Position numbers and translations under genes: made by a program
The notes under the pieces: model-generated
Database searches by the model: none
What the model saw: the letters and a program-made list of their open reading frames with translations, nothing else
What the model was told of the DNA's origin: nothing
Assembly: GCA_000830175.1 (NCBI GenBank)
Contig: JQIS01000010.1
Coordinates: 1 to 64,000, forward strand
Source of the DNA: Sulfurovum sp. FS08-3
GTDB taxonomy: Bacteria; Campylobacterota; Campylobacteria; Campylobacterales; Sulfurovaceae
Length of the DNA: 64,000 bases
Direction of reading: 5' to 3'
Shown here: piece after piece, positions 1 to 8,748 of the stretch
How the letters are laid out: the number at the start of each line of letters is the position of its first letter
How positions within the stretch are numbered: position 1 is the first letter of the stretch

Positions 1-65
1 TCTAGCGGTAAGGATCCCAGGTTTTCATCCTGGTTACAGGAGTTCGAATCTCCTTGGGGTCACCA
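1..65 (+). tRNA. tRNA-Glu (UUC), 5' end cut off by the window edge
   Basis: The window opens inside the D arm of a tRNA. The anticodon stem CCAGG (17-21) pairs with CCTGG (29-33) around a seven-base loop whose anticodon TTC sits at 24-26, so it reads glutamate codons. The T stem AGGAG (38-42) pairs with CTCCT (50-54) around the loop TTCGAAT. The acceptor 3' strand is 55-61, the discriminator A is 62, and an encoded CCA ends at 65. The acceptor 5' strand lies left of the window. Confidence 0.95.
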
Positions 66-133
66 TTCCAATCAATCCAACTTCAAAATAGCAACAAAAC
101 AAAACAGCAAGGCATTAAACCTCACCTTTTTAT

Positions 134-628
134 TTATCTTACACTCTCCATACCGTGATAGATTTTGAGTCTCTCCTCTTTGTCCAAACTTCGGACTTTG
201 CGTACGCTTCTCTTGCCTATTTGGATAGGTACAAGCAACGTAGAGTATCGCATAGCCAAAGGCTCATCAATGGCATAGGTTTGTGCATAGATGGTGATAA
301 AATAGTCATCTTCTGCATTGGCTAATGTTTTGAGCTTAATCACTACTTTATCGTAATCAATCTGCTCTGTCTTGTCTGCATCTTCATACAAAAGCTCCAA
401 TCTCTCATCGACAACCACTTGATAATGAGCCATTTTGGTACCCATTTCGCTTGTGAGTGTGATGGTAGTCTCAATGGCTTGATTGAGTTCCAAAACCGAA
501 TGGTTGAAATCCATAAAGAGATAACTTGAGGGTTTGGAACAACTCATGGGCGACGTTCCATGATGGTGCGATGGATTGGCAAAAAGAGCTAGAGTTGCCA
601 ATGCTGTAAATAGTATGCCTTTTTTCAT
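134..628 (-). CDS. Secreted hypothetical protein, 164 aa
   Basis: The start MKKGILFTALATLALFANP is a signal peptide, so the product should be exported. After it comes a short His-rich stretch (HHHG) and a mixed alpha/beta body with no domain I recognise. The start ATG overlaps the stop of the upstream lipoprotein gene by four bases (ATGA), so the two are probably translationally coupled and could act together at the cell surface. Function is unknown. The reading frame is intact and the start has no competitor. Confidence 0.75.
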   Translation of the reverse strand: MKKGILFTALATLALFANPSHHHGTSPMSCSKPSSYLFMDFNHSVLELNQAIETTITLTSEMGTKMAHYQVVVDERLELLYEDADKTEQIDYDKVVIKLKTLANAEDDYFITIYAQTYAIDEPLAMRYSTLLVPIQIGKRSVRKVRSLDKEERLKIYHGMESVR

Positions 629-3600
629 TGAATCTCCTCATTGTTTTGTAAACCAAAAAGCGAATCCCATACATCTTCAAAGAAATTGCTATCCTCTTCG
701 ATGTAGAGATCAAAACAGCTTTTGGTTGCGTTGTTGTAATCAAACAAATCAATAATGTGCAATCCTTTGCTAAGCTCTAACGTTTTGTATTCACTTGCGG
801 TTCGTCTATTGTAAGCACCGCCTAGCTTGGTGATGGGTGAAGTTTTAAATACCTCAAAATCGGCATCGCCCTCTAGTTTTGCTCCACTGACTGAAGCAAC
901 TTGAGTAAATTTAATCAAATAGTCGCTACGACTTGGGATATCGACTTTGATAAGTACATGGTTGAGCAATCGATTGCTACTGCCCAGTGTGGTTTGCGTA
1001 CAAAAACGTTTGGTTTGTTTGATAGCAATACTCTTGTAGATAGGTAGAGTATCTGCATTGTCTCCATCATTGAGTTGATTTGAGCCATAGTAATCGATAA
1101 TGGGGCTAATCTCTTCATTAGCTAAAATCGCATCAATAGCGTTGCCATTATTGGGGTCTAGTTGTTTGAGTCCCGTAATAAAAGTAAAAATCGTCAAAAA
1201 GGCTGGATAGTTCGTCTCGATATTGGTAGCTACATTGTACAACGGTGCAAATCCCAACGATAGATTATCGTGTGCTTCGTTGTCGTCGTCAAAAAGGTCG
1301 TACAAAATACGGTGAATGGAACCTTCATTGAACCACCCCTTGTCGCCGTAACCATCGTTTTCCAAATCAAAAACAGAACTGTAACTTTGTGCGGGTCCTG
1401 TGGTATCAATATAGATAGGTTCATGGTGTACTATTCCCGCAAAGGCATTACACCACCCCTCTTCGTACGCCAAACGAGGATCAAGCTTCGAGGAGATATT
1501 GTGGTTGCCCCCTAGACTATCTTGACGTGACACTTGTGCTTTGAGATAGTGTCCAAACTCATGGGTAATGACACTCACATCGTACTCATCGGTATCACGA
1601 TTGGCATCGCCTAGTATCCACAACTCCTTATCCTCACGACTGTAGTGGCTTGTGCCAATATAACCCAAATCTTTATCTCCCGTTGCCGCTTTGTTATCAA
1701 TCGACCAATTCACTATGAGAGGCGTTAAAGTTGCTGTAGTATCTGCCTCCCGAAGGGTTTGCAATGCACTGTAGAGATTACTAAGGATTGCAAAAGGTGC
1801 GGCGATACGATTTTGGCTGTAGCTATTGGTAGTCGTGTTCCAACCCGATTGGGCATTGAAATCCCTGATGCTTGTTGTCTCATTGAGTTCCAAAACACTA
1901 CCCTCCATGGCATATTGCAATTTCCTATCGACATTATCGACGACTCGAATATCCCATTTATCACTTTTGAGATAGGCATAAATGCGTACTTTGTAGGATT
2001 TTCCTTTTTGAAGATTTTCAAAGCGATACTTTCCACTATCGTCTGTCGTTGTCTCATCAAGTTGCTTGTTTGCATTGTCATACAATCTCACCAACACACC
2101 ACGAGAGGGTTCTTGTGTAATGTTGTTATAATCAAGCCCCATGTGTGTCACGGGTACTCTATCAAAGGTTACTTTTCCATCAATAGCACTCCCGCCACCT
2201 TGCGGATCAACTAGCACCTCAACGCTTGTCACATTACCCTCCATCTTGCCATCAAAGGGGCGATAGGTAAAGGTATCTTTGCCACTGTAACCTTGCGTAG
2301 GCGTATAAATGACCTTGTTTTGGCTCAACTCTACCGTACCATGCGAGGGCGAAGCGACAATTTTAATGCTCAATGTATCGCCGTTTGCATCACTATCATT
2401 GGCTAAAACATCAATATAATCCGAACCAACGGTGGTAAATTCTATCGTATCATCGACTCCTACGGGGGCAATATTGGCATCTGAAACATGAAGCGTTACT
2501 CTAGCCATTTCACCTACCTCTTTGCCGTCACTTGGGAGATATATAAAGCTATCTTCGCCCACAAAACCCGCACGAGGCGTATAGCTTACACCCCCTTCAA
2601 CCACCACAACATTACCATTTTGAGGTTGCACAAAAGTACCAATCGATAGAGTATCGCCGTCACTGTCGCTATCGTTGGCAAATATCTTGATAAGCGTACC
2701 TTTTGAATTGGCTACGATGGTTACATTATCATCCGTAGCGATTGGCAAAGCATTGGGAATGACTTGCAATACATCAACCCAAACCTTTGTAGTTTTGGAG
2801 TTCTTGCCACTCTCATCGGTGACAACGTAATCAAAACTATCCGTACCTATGAAGTCGCTATTGGAGACATAGGTAATAGTCCCCTCATTGTTGATAACAG
2901 CACTACCATAGCGTGGCAGTGTGATACTTTTGATGCTCAATGTATCGTTATCGTCGTTAATATCATTGGCTAACAAATCCAAATAGTGAATCTTTTTTGA
3001 AACCACACTAAAGTTATCTTCTACACCCACAGGAGCGTAATCAATATCCTTGATTTCAATGTTTACCAATGTTGCCACACCGCTCTCTTGTCCATCGTAG
3101 GGCGTATAGGTAAAGCTATCTTCTCCGTGATAGTTTTTGGCGGGTATATAGACGATTTTATCATTTTCAACATAGGTAATCCCATGATAAGGCTGAGAGA
3201 CTTTGTCAATCATAATCTTATCACCATTGAGATCGACATCGTTGGCAAGAACATCAATAACCGTGCTATTGTTTTCATAGACACTTACAGAGTCTTTGAT
3301 TCCAAGAGGAGGCATATTGGGCATCTCAATGACAATATAAACCATCGTCTTATTTCCCTCTTCAAAGCCATTAGTAGGAGTGTAGCTAAAGCTATCTAAA
3401 CCTGTATAATCTTTGATAGGAGTATAGAGAATTTTATTGTTTGAAACCGTGAGCGTTCCATGAGAAGGAGCTGTTGTGCTTTTGATGCTTAGTGGCTTGT
3501 CTTCTGGGGTCAAATCGTTGTTTAAGACATCAAGAGTAATGGATTGATTTTGAGTGATAGCGACACTATCTTCGATTCCAATAGGCTTTTGTGCTTGTGC

Positions 3601-3990
3601 TTGTGAAGCGACGTAGAGGGTTACGAGAGCCTTTTGAGAGGTCTCTTTGCCATCGGTAATGGAGTAGTTTATATAGTCAATACCCTCAAAATTGGGGTCG
3701 GGAGTGTAACGCACAGAAGTTGCCAATACCTCAATAGTACCGTGTGCAGGGTTGGTGGTAGTTGCAATTTTGAGGCTATCACCATCGGCATCTTTATCGT
3801 TTGTGAGCAGTTCAAGGGTGTAATTTTTGCTATTTATCGTCACAATAGCACTATCTGGATTGGCGACTGGAGGAGTGTTTGTGACAATAGGAGCGGGTGA
3901 ACTATCATTATTTTCAATTTTGGCGGGTGAACTACCGCAACTAGCTAAAAACAAAAGCAATGCAACCAATAACATATAACGAAACATCAA
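625..3990 (-). CDS. Surface lipoprotein with six Ig/cadherin-like repeats and an HEXXH zinc-protease domain
   Basis: This 1121-aa protein begins with a lipoprotein signal peptide; the lipobox is LASC, with the lipidated Cys near residue 18. Residues about 38-600 hold six tandem domains of about 90 aa, each with an N-terminal (A/P)PxGxxD-like start, a central LANDxDxxGD-like Ca-binding loop, a xPxHGT turn, and a FxGxDSFxYxxxDG end, as in large bacterial adhesins. A carboxypeptidase-regulatory-like beta sandwich follows (about 605-690, ending GKYRFENLQKGKSYKVRI). The C-terminal third has HEFGHY near residue 810 and EEGW about 30 residues later. HExxH plus a downstream Glu is the metal site of gluzincin metallopeptidases, so a cell-surface protease is likely; its substrate is unknown. 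It could instead be an adhesin with an inactive protease fold. Confidence 0.85.
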   Translation of the reverse strand: MMFRYMLLVALLLFLASCGSSPAKIENNDSSPAPIVTNTPPVANPDSAIVTINSKNYTLELLTNDKDADGDSLKIATTTNPAHGTIEVLATSVRYTPDPNFEGIDYINYSITDGKETSQKALVTLYVASQAQAQKPIGIEDSVAITQNQSITLDVLNNDLTPEDKPLSIKSTTAPSHGTLTVSNNKILYTPIKDYTGLDSFSYTPTNGFEEGNKTMVYIVIEMPNMPPLGIKDSVSVYENNSTVIDVLANDVDLNGDKIMIDKVSQPYHGITYVENDKIVYIPAKNYHGEDSFTYTPYDGQESGVATLVNIEIKDIDYAPVGVEDNFSVVSKKIHYLDLLANDINDDNDTLSIKSITLPRYGSAVINNEGTITYVSNSDFIGTDSFDYVVTDESGKNSKTTKVWVDVLQVIPNALPIATDDNVTIVANSKGTLIKIFANDSDSDGDTLSIGTFVQPQNGNVVVVEGGVSYTPRAGFVGEDSFIYLPSDGKEVGEMARVTLHVSDANIAPVGVDDTIEFTTVGSDYIDVLANDSDANGDTLSIKIVASPSHGTVELSQNKVIYTPTQGYSGKDTFTYRPFDGKMEGNVTSVEVLVDPQGGGSAIDGKVTFDRVPVTHMGLDYNNITQEPSRGVLVRLYDNANKQLDETTTDDSGKYRFENLQKGKSYKVRIYAYLKSDKWDIRVVDNVDRKLQYAMEGSVLELNETTSIRDFNAQSGWNTTTNSYSQNRIAAPFAILSNLYSALQTLREADTTATLTPLIVNWSIDNKAATGDKDLGYIGTSHYSREDKELWILGDANRDTDEYDVSVITHEFGHYLKAQVSRQDSLGGNHNISSKLDPRLAYEEGWCNAFAGIVHHEPIYIDTTGPAQSYSSVFDLENDGYGDKGWFNEGSIHRILYDLFDDDNEAHDNLSLGFAPLYNVATNIETNYPAFLTIFTFITGLKQLDPNNGNAIDAILANEEISPIIDYYGSNQLNDGDNADTLPIYKSIAIKQTKRFCTQTTLGSSNRLLNHVLIKVDIPSRSDYLIKFTQVASVSGAKLEGDADFEVFKTSPITKLGGAYNRRTASEYKTLELSKGLHIIDLFDYNNATKSCFDLYIEEDSNFFEDVWDSLFGLQNNEEIQ

Positions 3991-4081
3991 ATAGCTCCAA
4001 ATTTATAAATATAGATTTTAGCATAATCCCTTTAAGAGTCCGTTAAAATGAGTACAAAAATCATCAAAGCCAACTTTCTTG

Positions 4082-4090
4082 TGCTATAAT
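4082..4090 (+). promoter_or_regulatory. Extended -10 promoter of the ABC exporter gene
   Basis: TGCTATAAT is a perfect extended -10 element, 24 bases before the TTG start at 4114. No good -35 is visible, which is normal for Campylobacterota sigma-70 promoters. Confidence 0.55.
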
Positions 4091-4113
4091 CCAATCAAAA
4101 AAGGCAAACCTGC

Positions 4114-5865
4114 TTGAATCCTATTACCCTTGAAATCATTATTGGCAAAATTTTAAAGTACAAAAGCCAACTCATCAAAGGCAATGTTGTTGCTGTGCTT
4201 TCGACTTTGATGGTCGTGGCTATTCCGTTGCTTATTCCTATGCTTGTCGATGAGCTATTGCTTGACAAAGAGAAAGTTATCGTTGCTTTTATTCAAGAGC
4301 ATATCGTCGAGACGACGCTTAGTGGCTATGTTTTGATTGTGCTTTTTGTGACGCTGTTGCTGCGTGTCGGGGGATTTGTCTTGTCGATTTGGCAAACCAA
4401 AATTTTTCTAACTATCTCCAAAAAAGTGAGCTATTTTTTACGTCTCAAGCTCCTTAGACACCTCAAAACCGTCTCGCTCAAAGAGTATGAGATGCTCAAA
4501 AGTGGCTCTATTGCCTCCAAACTTATCACCGATATTAATACCATTGATACCTTTATCGGTACAACGGTGAGCAAACTGATCATCTCGATTTTGACACTCT
4601 TTTTTACCGCTGTGGTGTTGCTTGTGATTGATTGGCAATTGGCGATTTTTATCCTCCTTACCAACCCGCTTGTCGTCTTTTTTACTACTAAACTCTCTCG
4701 CAATGTGGGTAAACTCAAAAAAGAAGAGAATCTTGCTACTGAAAAGTTTCAAAGTGCTTTGGTCGATTCGCTAGATATTTTCTCTCAAATTCGTGCCACC
4801 AACAAAGAGGATTATTTTTTTGACAAGATTCAACTCCGTGCCAAAGAGTTGCAAGAGCGTGAGATTGCTTTTGGCTACAAAAGCGAAGCGGCGATGCGGT
4901 TGTCGTTTCTTATTTTTTTAAGCGGTTATGAGCTTTTTCGAGCGGTTAGTATTTTGTTTGTCGCCTACGGTAGCCTCTCTATTGGACTGATGATGGCAAT
5001 TTTTAGCTACCTTTGGGTCATGGCAGCCCCTACGCAAGATATTATCAACTTTCAATACGCCCTCAAAAACGCCAAAGAGGCAATCAAGCGTCTCAATGAG
5101 ATTTTGGATATGCATCAAGAAAAACGTATCCCAAACTCCCCCAATCCTTTTGATAGACCTTTGGCTATTGAGGTTAAAAATCTCTCTTTTGCTTACAATA
5201 AAGGAGAGAACATTCTCAACAACATCTCACTAAGCATCAAAGAGCATCAAAATATCGCCCTCGTAGGAGCTAGTGGGAGTGGCAAAACGACACTCGCCAA
5301 TATTTTAGTAGGATTTTATCCCCATGAGAGCGGAGAGATTTTCTACAACGGTATAAGCTCTAAGGAGATTGATTTAAGGGTAATTCGTGAACATATCTAT
5401 CTCATTCTTCAAAATCCTAAGCTTTTTCACGACACTTTACGCTTCAACCTTACTCTTGGCAAAGAGTGCAGCGACAAAGCGATTGTTGAGGCTCTTGAGA
5501 TTGCCCAACTTAGCACCATTGTTGAAAAGCTTGAGAAGGGACTCGATACAATGATAGGAAGAGAGGGGATTAAACTTAGCGGCGGACAACGCCAAAGAGT
5601 GGCAATAGCCCGAATGATACTTGCCAATCCTAGCATGGTTATTCTCGATGAATCCACATCGGCTCTTGATATCCAAACCGAAAGCCGTCTCTTTGCCAAC
5701 CTAGCCCCTTTTATGCGACACAAAACCTTTATCACCATCGCCCATCGTCTTAGCACCATCAAAAGTGCCGATTACATCTATGTGCTTGAACACGGTCAAA
5801 TCATCGACCACGGCACTCCCCACGAACTCATACACAAAGAGGGTTATTTTAGTGCGATGGGGTAA
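4114..5865 (+). CDS. ABC exporter, fused transmembrane and ATPase domains
   Basis: A half-size type IV (MsbA/McjD-like) ABC transporter of 583 aa. Residues about 25-310 form the six-helix transmembrane domain. The nucleotide-binding domain contains Walker A GASGSGKTT (near 385), the Q-loop LILQNPKLF, the signature LSGGQRQRVAIAR, Walker B MVILDESTSALD and the H-loop IAHRLSTI. All catalytic residues are present, so it should work as a homodimer exporting a lipid, peptide or drug. It starts with TTG, with AAGG about 10 bases upstream; no ATG lies close by. It stands alone on this strand and its 3' end overlaps the convergent lipase gene by 22 bases. Confidence 0.9.
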   Translation: MNPITLEIIIGKILKYKSQLIKGNVVAVLSTLMVVAIPLLIPMLVDELLLDKEKVIVAFIQEHIVETTLSGYVLIVLFVTLLLRVGGFVLSIWQTKIFLTISKKVSYFLRLKLLRHLKTVSLKEYEMLKSGSIASKLITDINTIDTFIGTTVSKLIISILTLFFTAVVLLVIDWQLAIFILLTNPLVVFFTTKLSRNVGKLKKEENLATEKFQSALVDSLDIFSQIRATNKEDYFFDKIQLRAKELQEREIAFGYKSEAAMRLSFLIFLSGYELFRAVSILFVAYGSLSIGLMMAIFSYLWVMAAPTQDIINFQYALKNAKEAIKRLNEILDMHQEKRIPNSPNPFDRPLAIEVKNLSFAYNKGENILNNISLSIKEHQNIALVGASGSGKTTLANILVGFYPHESGEIFYNGISSKEIDLRVIREHIYLILQNPKLFHDTLRFNLTLGKECSDKAIVEALEIAQLSTIVEKLEKGLDTMIGREGIKLSGGQRQRVAIARMILANPSMVILDESTSALDIQTESRLFANLAPFMRHKTFITIAHRLSTIKSADYIYVLEHGQIIDHGTPHELIHKEGYFSAMG

Positions 5866-6659
5866 GCAATAGCACCATACGCACTCTTGTATCCTGCTTT
5901 TTTGATTTTTTTGAACTTATTAAAGTGCGTTGATTTAAATTTGTGCAAGTGAGGCTCGATAAGTAGCAACTCACCTTCAAAATCCTCAATTGTCTTTTTG
6001 GTTTGGTTTATCATCATGAGTCGCATACTGCGTTCGAGTGTTTTGATAATGGCTTTGGTGTGACCAAAAAAGGTATATTCCTCTTTGACAAAGGGTGCTA
6101 GAGAGTTTTTACCCATCACATCAACGGCGATAGTAAGGATAGTCGTATCATCGAGGTAGCTTAGTGGCAAATTGGCTCCCAAATAGCCATCGACATAATA
6201 GGCATCATCGATTTTGACTTGTGAGAAAATGACAGGAATAGACATGGAGGCCAAAATAGCGTCTTTGATAGCAATATCGTCATACCTAGAAAAGATACGA
6301 ATCTCACCGTTGTTAAAATTGGTAGCGATGAGTTTGAGAGGGATAGGCGATTGAGCCATCTTCATCTCGCCAAAGACACTTTCGAGTATTTTGTAAATTT
6401 TACTGCTATTGATAAGAGAGGCGTTGCTAAAGGAGATTTTAATCCATTTGAAGATATTGCTAAACTCACTAAATATCCTCAAAAACTCCTCTTGGGGCAA
6501 CTTCAAAGCATACACGCTTCCTATAATAGCTCCCATACTTGTACCTACGATTTGTTGTGGAAATCTATCAAGCTCGTAGAGTCGTTTGATAACACCCACA
6601 TGTGCATACCCCAGTGCCGCACCGCCTGAAAGGACGAGATTAAAGTTTGGATATGTCAT
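5844..6659 (-). CDS. Patatin-like phospholipase (RssA/NTE family)
   Basis: A 271-aa patatin. The oxyanion-hole glycine motif SGGAALGYAHVG lies at residues about 10-21 and the nucleophile elbow GTSMG about 40-44 with the catalytic Ser; the Asp of the Ser-Asp dyad is in the DGYLGANLP segment (about 155-163). It is expected to hydrolyse lipid acyl esters on the inner face of the membrane. The start ATG lies inside the end of the upstream 200-aa gene (20-base overlap), pointing to a coupled pair. Its 3' end overlaps the convergent ABC exporter. Confidence 0.88.
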   Translation of the reverse strand: MTYPNFNLVLSGGAALGYAHVGVIKRLYELDRFPQQIVGTSMGAIIGSVYALKLPQEEFLRIFSEFSNIFKWIKISFSNASLINSSKIYKILESVFGEMKMAQSPIPLKLIATNFNNGEIRIFSRYDDIAIKDAILASMSIPVIFSQVKIDDAYYVDGYLGANLPLSYLDDTTILTIAVDVMGKNSLAPFVKEEYTFFGHTKAIIKTLERSMRLMMINQTKKTIEDFEGELLLIEPHLHKFKSTHFNKFKKIKKAGYKSAYGAIAYPIALK

Positions 6660-7242
6660 CAGGAAGCCTATCGGTTCTAAAGAGCTGTTCGCCTAGCAAA
6701 AAGTAAACCGTGGGGATATGAAAAGCATCGGTCATAGTATCAAAGCATATATCTATCTCACAATTTCCCGCACACCGTGTCTTATACCCCTCTAGTTCAC
6801 CCTCAATCGTAAATATCTCAGAGTGTCCGATTTTGTACTGCTCTATCACGTTTATATTTTCCAATCCTACCAATTTTTTAAGCTCAAGATACTCTTTGCG
6901 TTGTTTTGAGGAGATGAAATTTGAGGTAATAAAGCCATCTTGCAATCCCGAGGTCAAAAAGAGCCATCCGCCATAAGCCAAAAGCATATTTTCATCGCTT
7001 ACACCTTTGGTTTGAGCATCCCAAAAGAGATGCATGATAGGCGAATAAAAGACTCTACCGCTTCGACCATCTTCCAAAACAAAACGCAAAAGCTCAATCC
7101 GTGCCGCTTTGTTCATCATGATACGCTTAAAGGTGCGTAGGTGTTTGATTTTTGTGACTTTACCTCCATGGTGAGTCTCTAGCCACGCTTTGACTTCATC
7201 GCTAATGAGTTTGAGTTTTTTATTAAATAGAGTCTTTAGCAT
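6640..7242 (-). CDS. Hypothetical protein coupled to the patatin gene
   Basis: A 200-aa protein with no signal peptide, no obvious membrane segment and no family I recognise. It starts with a basic helix (MLKTLFNKKLKLI). The second half has two cysteines in RCAGNCEIDICFD, which could bind a metal or form a disulfide. The gene ends within the start of the patatin gene and begins nine bases after the stop of the beta-propeller-like gene, so all three are probably co-transcribed. It may be a lipase partner or regulator; that is inference from the overlap only. Confidence 0.65.
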   Translation of the reverse strand: MLKTLFNKKLKLISDEVKAWLETHHGGKVTKIKHLRTFKRIMMNKAARIELLRFVLEDGRSGRVFYSPIMHLFWDAQTKGVSDENMLLAYGGWLFLTSGLQDGFITSNFISSKQRKEYLELKKLVGLENINVIEQYKIGHSEIFTIEGELEGYKTRCAGNCEIDICFDTMTDAFHIPTVYFLLGEQLFRTDRLPDDISKL

Positions 7243-7250
7243 AGGTATTC

Positions 7251-8423
7251 CTATTCGTATTGGGTGATATTGAGATCAATTTTATAGATTGAGCTATCAT
7301 TAATATAGGAGATATAGATGAAGTCATTGAGGATAGTAATGGCTTCCAATCCGTAGCTGTTGTTACCTTTTTCAAAGAGATTGTCGTTATTAAAGATAAG
7401 CTTGGAGACTCCCGTGTGGGGCAAAGTTTGGTAAATATCCCCATCTTCGGATAGGATATAGAGAAAATAGCGTGTATGGGCGATACCCACAATATCATCT
7501 ATCCCACTCTCCAAAACCCCCAAATAGCTCCCGTTGAGATCAAAAAGAGTCACTTCACCGCTCACATCGTGGGTGACGCAATAGATTGTATCTTCATAAA
7601 TATCCAATCCATCAGGAAACGGTGTAGCGTGTAGGGGTGTGACGGTAGAGCCATTGAGATCCATACGCTCCATCTCATAGCTTGTTTTGGGAATGGTATA
7701 GGAGTAGTAGTAGAGCCTATCATGGTACGCCAATCCATTGACAAGATAGTTATCGGTTAGGTTGGCTATGAGGCTTGAGTTGTACTCATCCATTTTAAGA
7801 GCGTACAACTCTCCCTCTTGAGTAGCGTAGAGAATATGCGTTGTGTTATTATCCATCCCCGCACTGGGTGCTTTGATAGGTATTTTGCGATAGATTGTAG
7901 CATCAAGAGGGGTGGAGAGTTTGCCCTGTGCTACCACATTGCCATCGCAATACTTCTTGTAGTAGCTTCCATCGTGGCTAAGTTCTACTTGACACCCCGC
8001 CATACAAAACTCACTCCCAAAGAGCATCTCCTCATCAAACAAATATCCATCATCCAAAAACGCTGCATAGATAAGGTCACCACCGCAGTTGAAAGCACGA
8101 TACTCTACCGTAGCACTCTTTTGATTGAGTACAAATTTACCCGTACGGATAAGGCTTTGCCAACCCGCTCGCTCTTGTAAGATTTTATCCTCTACAAGGA
8201 GTCTATCCTCTATTGTCACAAGTGTGCAATCCCAAGCGGTTTGATGGGTTGAGTTTTGGGTAACGCTAAGAGTAATGTTGTGTTCACCTACACTCCAATC
8301 GCTTTTGGATAGATAGGCTTCATAGCTAAGCGTCACATTACCCTCTCTCCAAACGTAGCTTAGATTGCTTTCACCACTTTGGACTTTGGCGACAAGCACC
8401 ACAAGCTCCCCCACTCTAGCCAC
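7251..8423 (-). CDS. Beta-propeller-like envelope protein, probably 5'-truncated
   Basis: From the only available start (GTG at 8423) this gives 390 aa without a signal peptide: an Ig/PKD-like segment (about 1-65), a Cys-containing domain (about 100-180; CMAGC) and a beta-propeller-like C-terminal half with repeated YxxDxIY-type strands. The frame stays open upstream to a stop at 8667-8669, passing through a 23-residue tandem repeat rich in D/E-X-N-X-S/T, but contains no start codon there. The protein looks periplasmic (many N-glycosylation sequons), so the missing signal peptide suggests that the original 5' end was lost where the 48-bp repeat now sits. It could be a pseudogene or be expressed from an unusual start. 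Confidence 0.55.
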   Translation of the reverse strand: MARVGELVVLVAKVQSGESNLSYVWREGNVTLSYEAYLSKSDWSVGEHNITLSVTQNSTHQTAWDCTLVTIEDRLLVEDKILQERAGWQSLIRTGKFVLNQKSATVEYRAFNCGGDLIYAAFLDDGYLFDEEMLFGSEFCMAGCQVELSHDGSYYKKYCDGNVVAQGKLSTPLDATIYRKIPIKAPSAGMDNNTTHILYATQEGELYALKMDEYNSSLIANLTDNYLVNGLAYHDRLYYYSYTIPKTSYEMERMDLNGSTVTPLHATPFPDGLDIYEDTIYCVTHDVSGEVTLFDLNGSYLGVLESGIDDIVGIAHTRYFLYILSEDGDIYQTLPHTGVSKLIFNNDNLFEKGNNSYGLEAITILNDFIYISYINDSSIYKIDLNITQYE

Positions 8424-8490
8424 CTTATCGACTCCACTATCGACGCCAAAAGGTACAGTATCGGTAATATTGCTCTCATCGGTTTGATTG

Positions 8491-8628
8491 TTTTCATACG
8501 TTGTATTGATTTCATCGCTACTATTGACCTCAAATGTTGTATTGATTTCGTTATCAGTGTTTTCATAGGTTGTGTTGATTTCATCGCTACTATTAACCTC
8601 AAATGTTGTATTGATTTCATTATCAGTG
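8491..8628 (-). repeat. Two tandem 69-bp repeats encoding a sequon-rich linker
   Basis: Units 8491-8559 and 8560-8628 differ at 4 of 69 positions. In the frame of the downstream beta-propeller gene each unit encodes 23 residues containing EINTT twice and EVNSS once. All three match the D/E-X-N-X-S/T sequon of bacterial PglB. A unit length divisible by three preserves the frame, so the repeat number could vary without breaking the gene. Confidence 0.85.
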
Positions 8629-8646
8629 TTTTCTTTACTGGTTCCA

Positions 8647-8694
8647 TGGGTTACATTATAGCATATTTAGGAGGAGCTAACCGACTAGCCTGTT
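8647..8694. repeat. 48-bp dispersed repeat, copy 1
   Basis: This stretch is identical over 48 bases to 42038-42085, in the same orientation. On the minus strand it contains TGCTATAAT (8653-8661), an extended -10 facing the truncated beta-propeller gene. Outside the 48 bases the flanks differ. Both copies border a gene that has lost one end. Confidence 0.9.
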
Positions 8695-8748
8695 TAAATT
8701 ATTATATCAATAATTTACCACCTCTCTTCTCATTTTAGGAAATCTGCC

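Noticed and set aside
1759-2214. 151-aa open frame inside the surface lipoprotein gene
   Set aside because: Antisense to a well-conserved domain protein; no start signal or motif.
8491-8640. CRISPR-like or minisatellite array
   Set aside because: Only two 69-bp units without spacers, in frame with a coding sequence; it is a protein repeat.
8360-8647. 95-aa ORF with ATG at the edge of the 48-bp repeat
   Set aside because: Its frame turns the repeat into Met/Ser/Ile-rich sequence without a domain, while the other frame continues into the beta-propeller protein; kept only as a possible frameshifted start.
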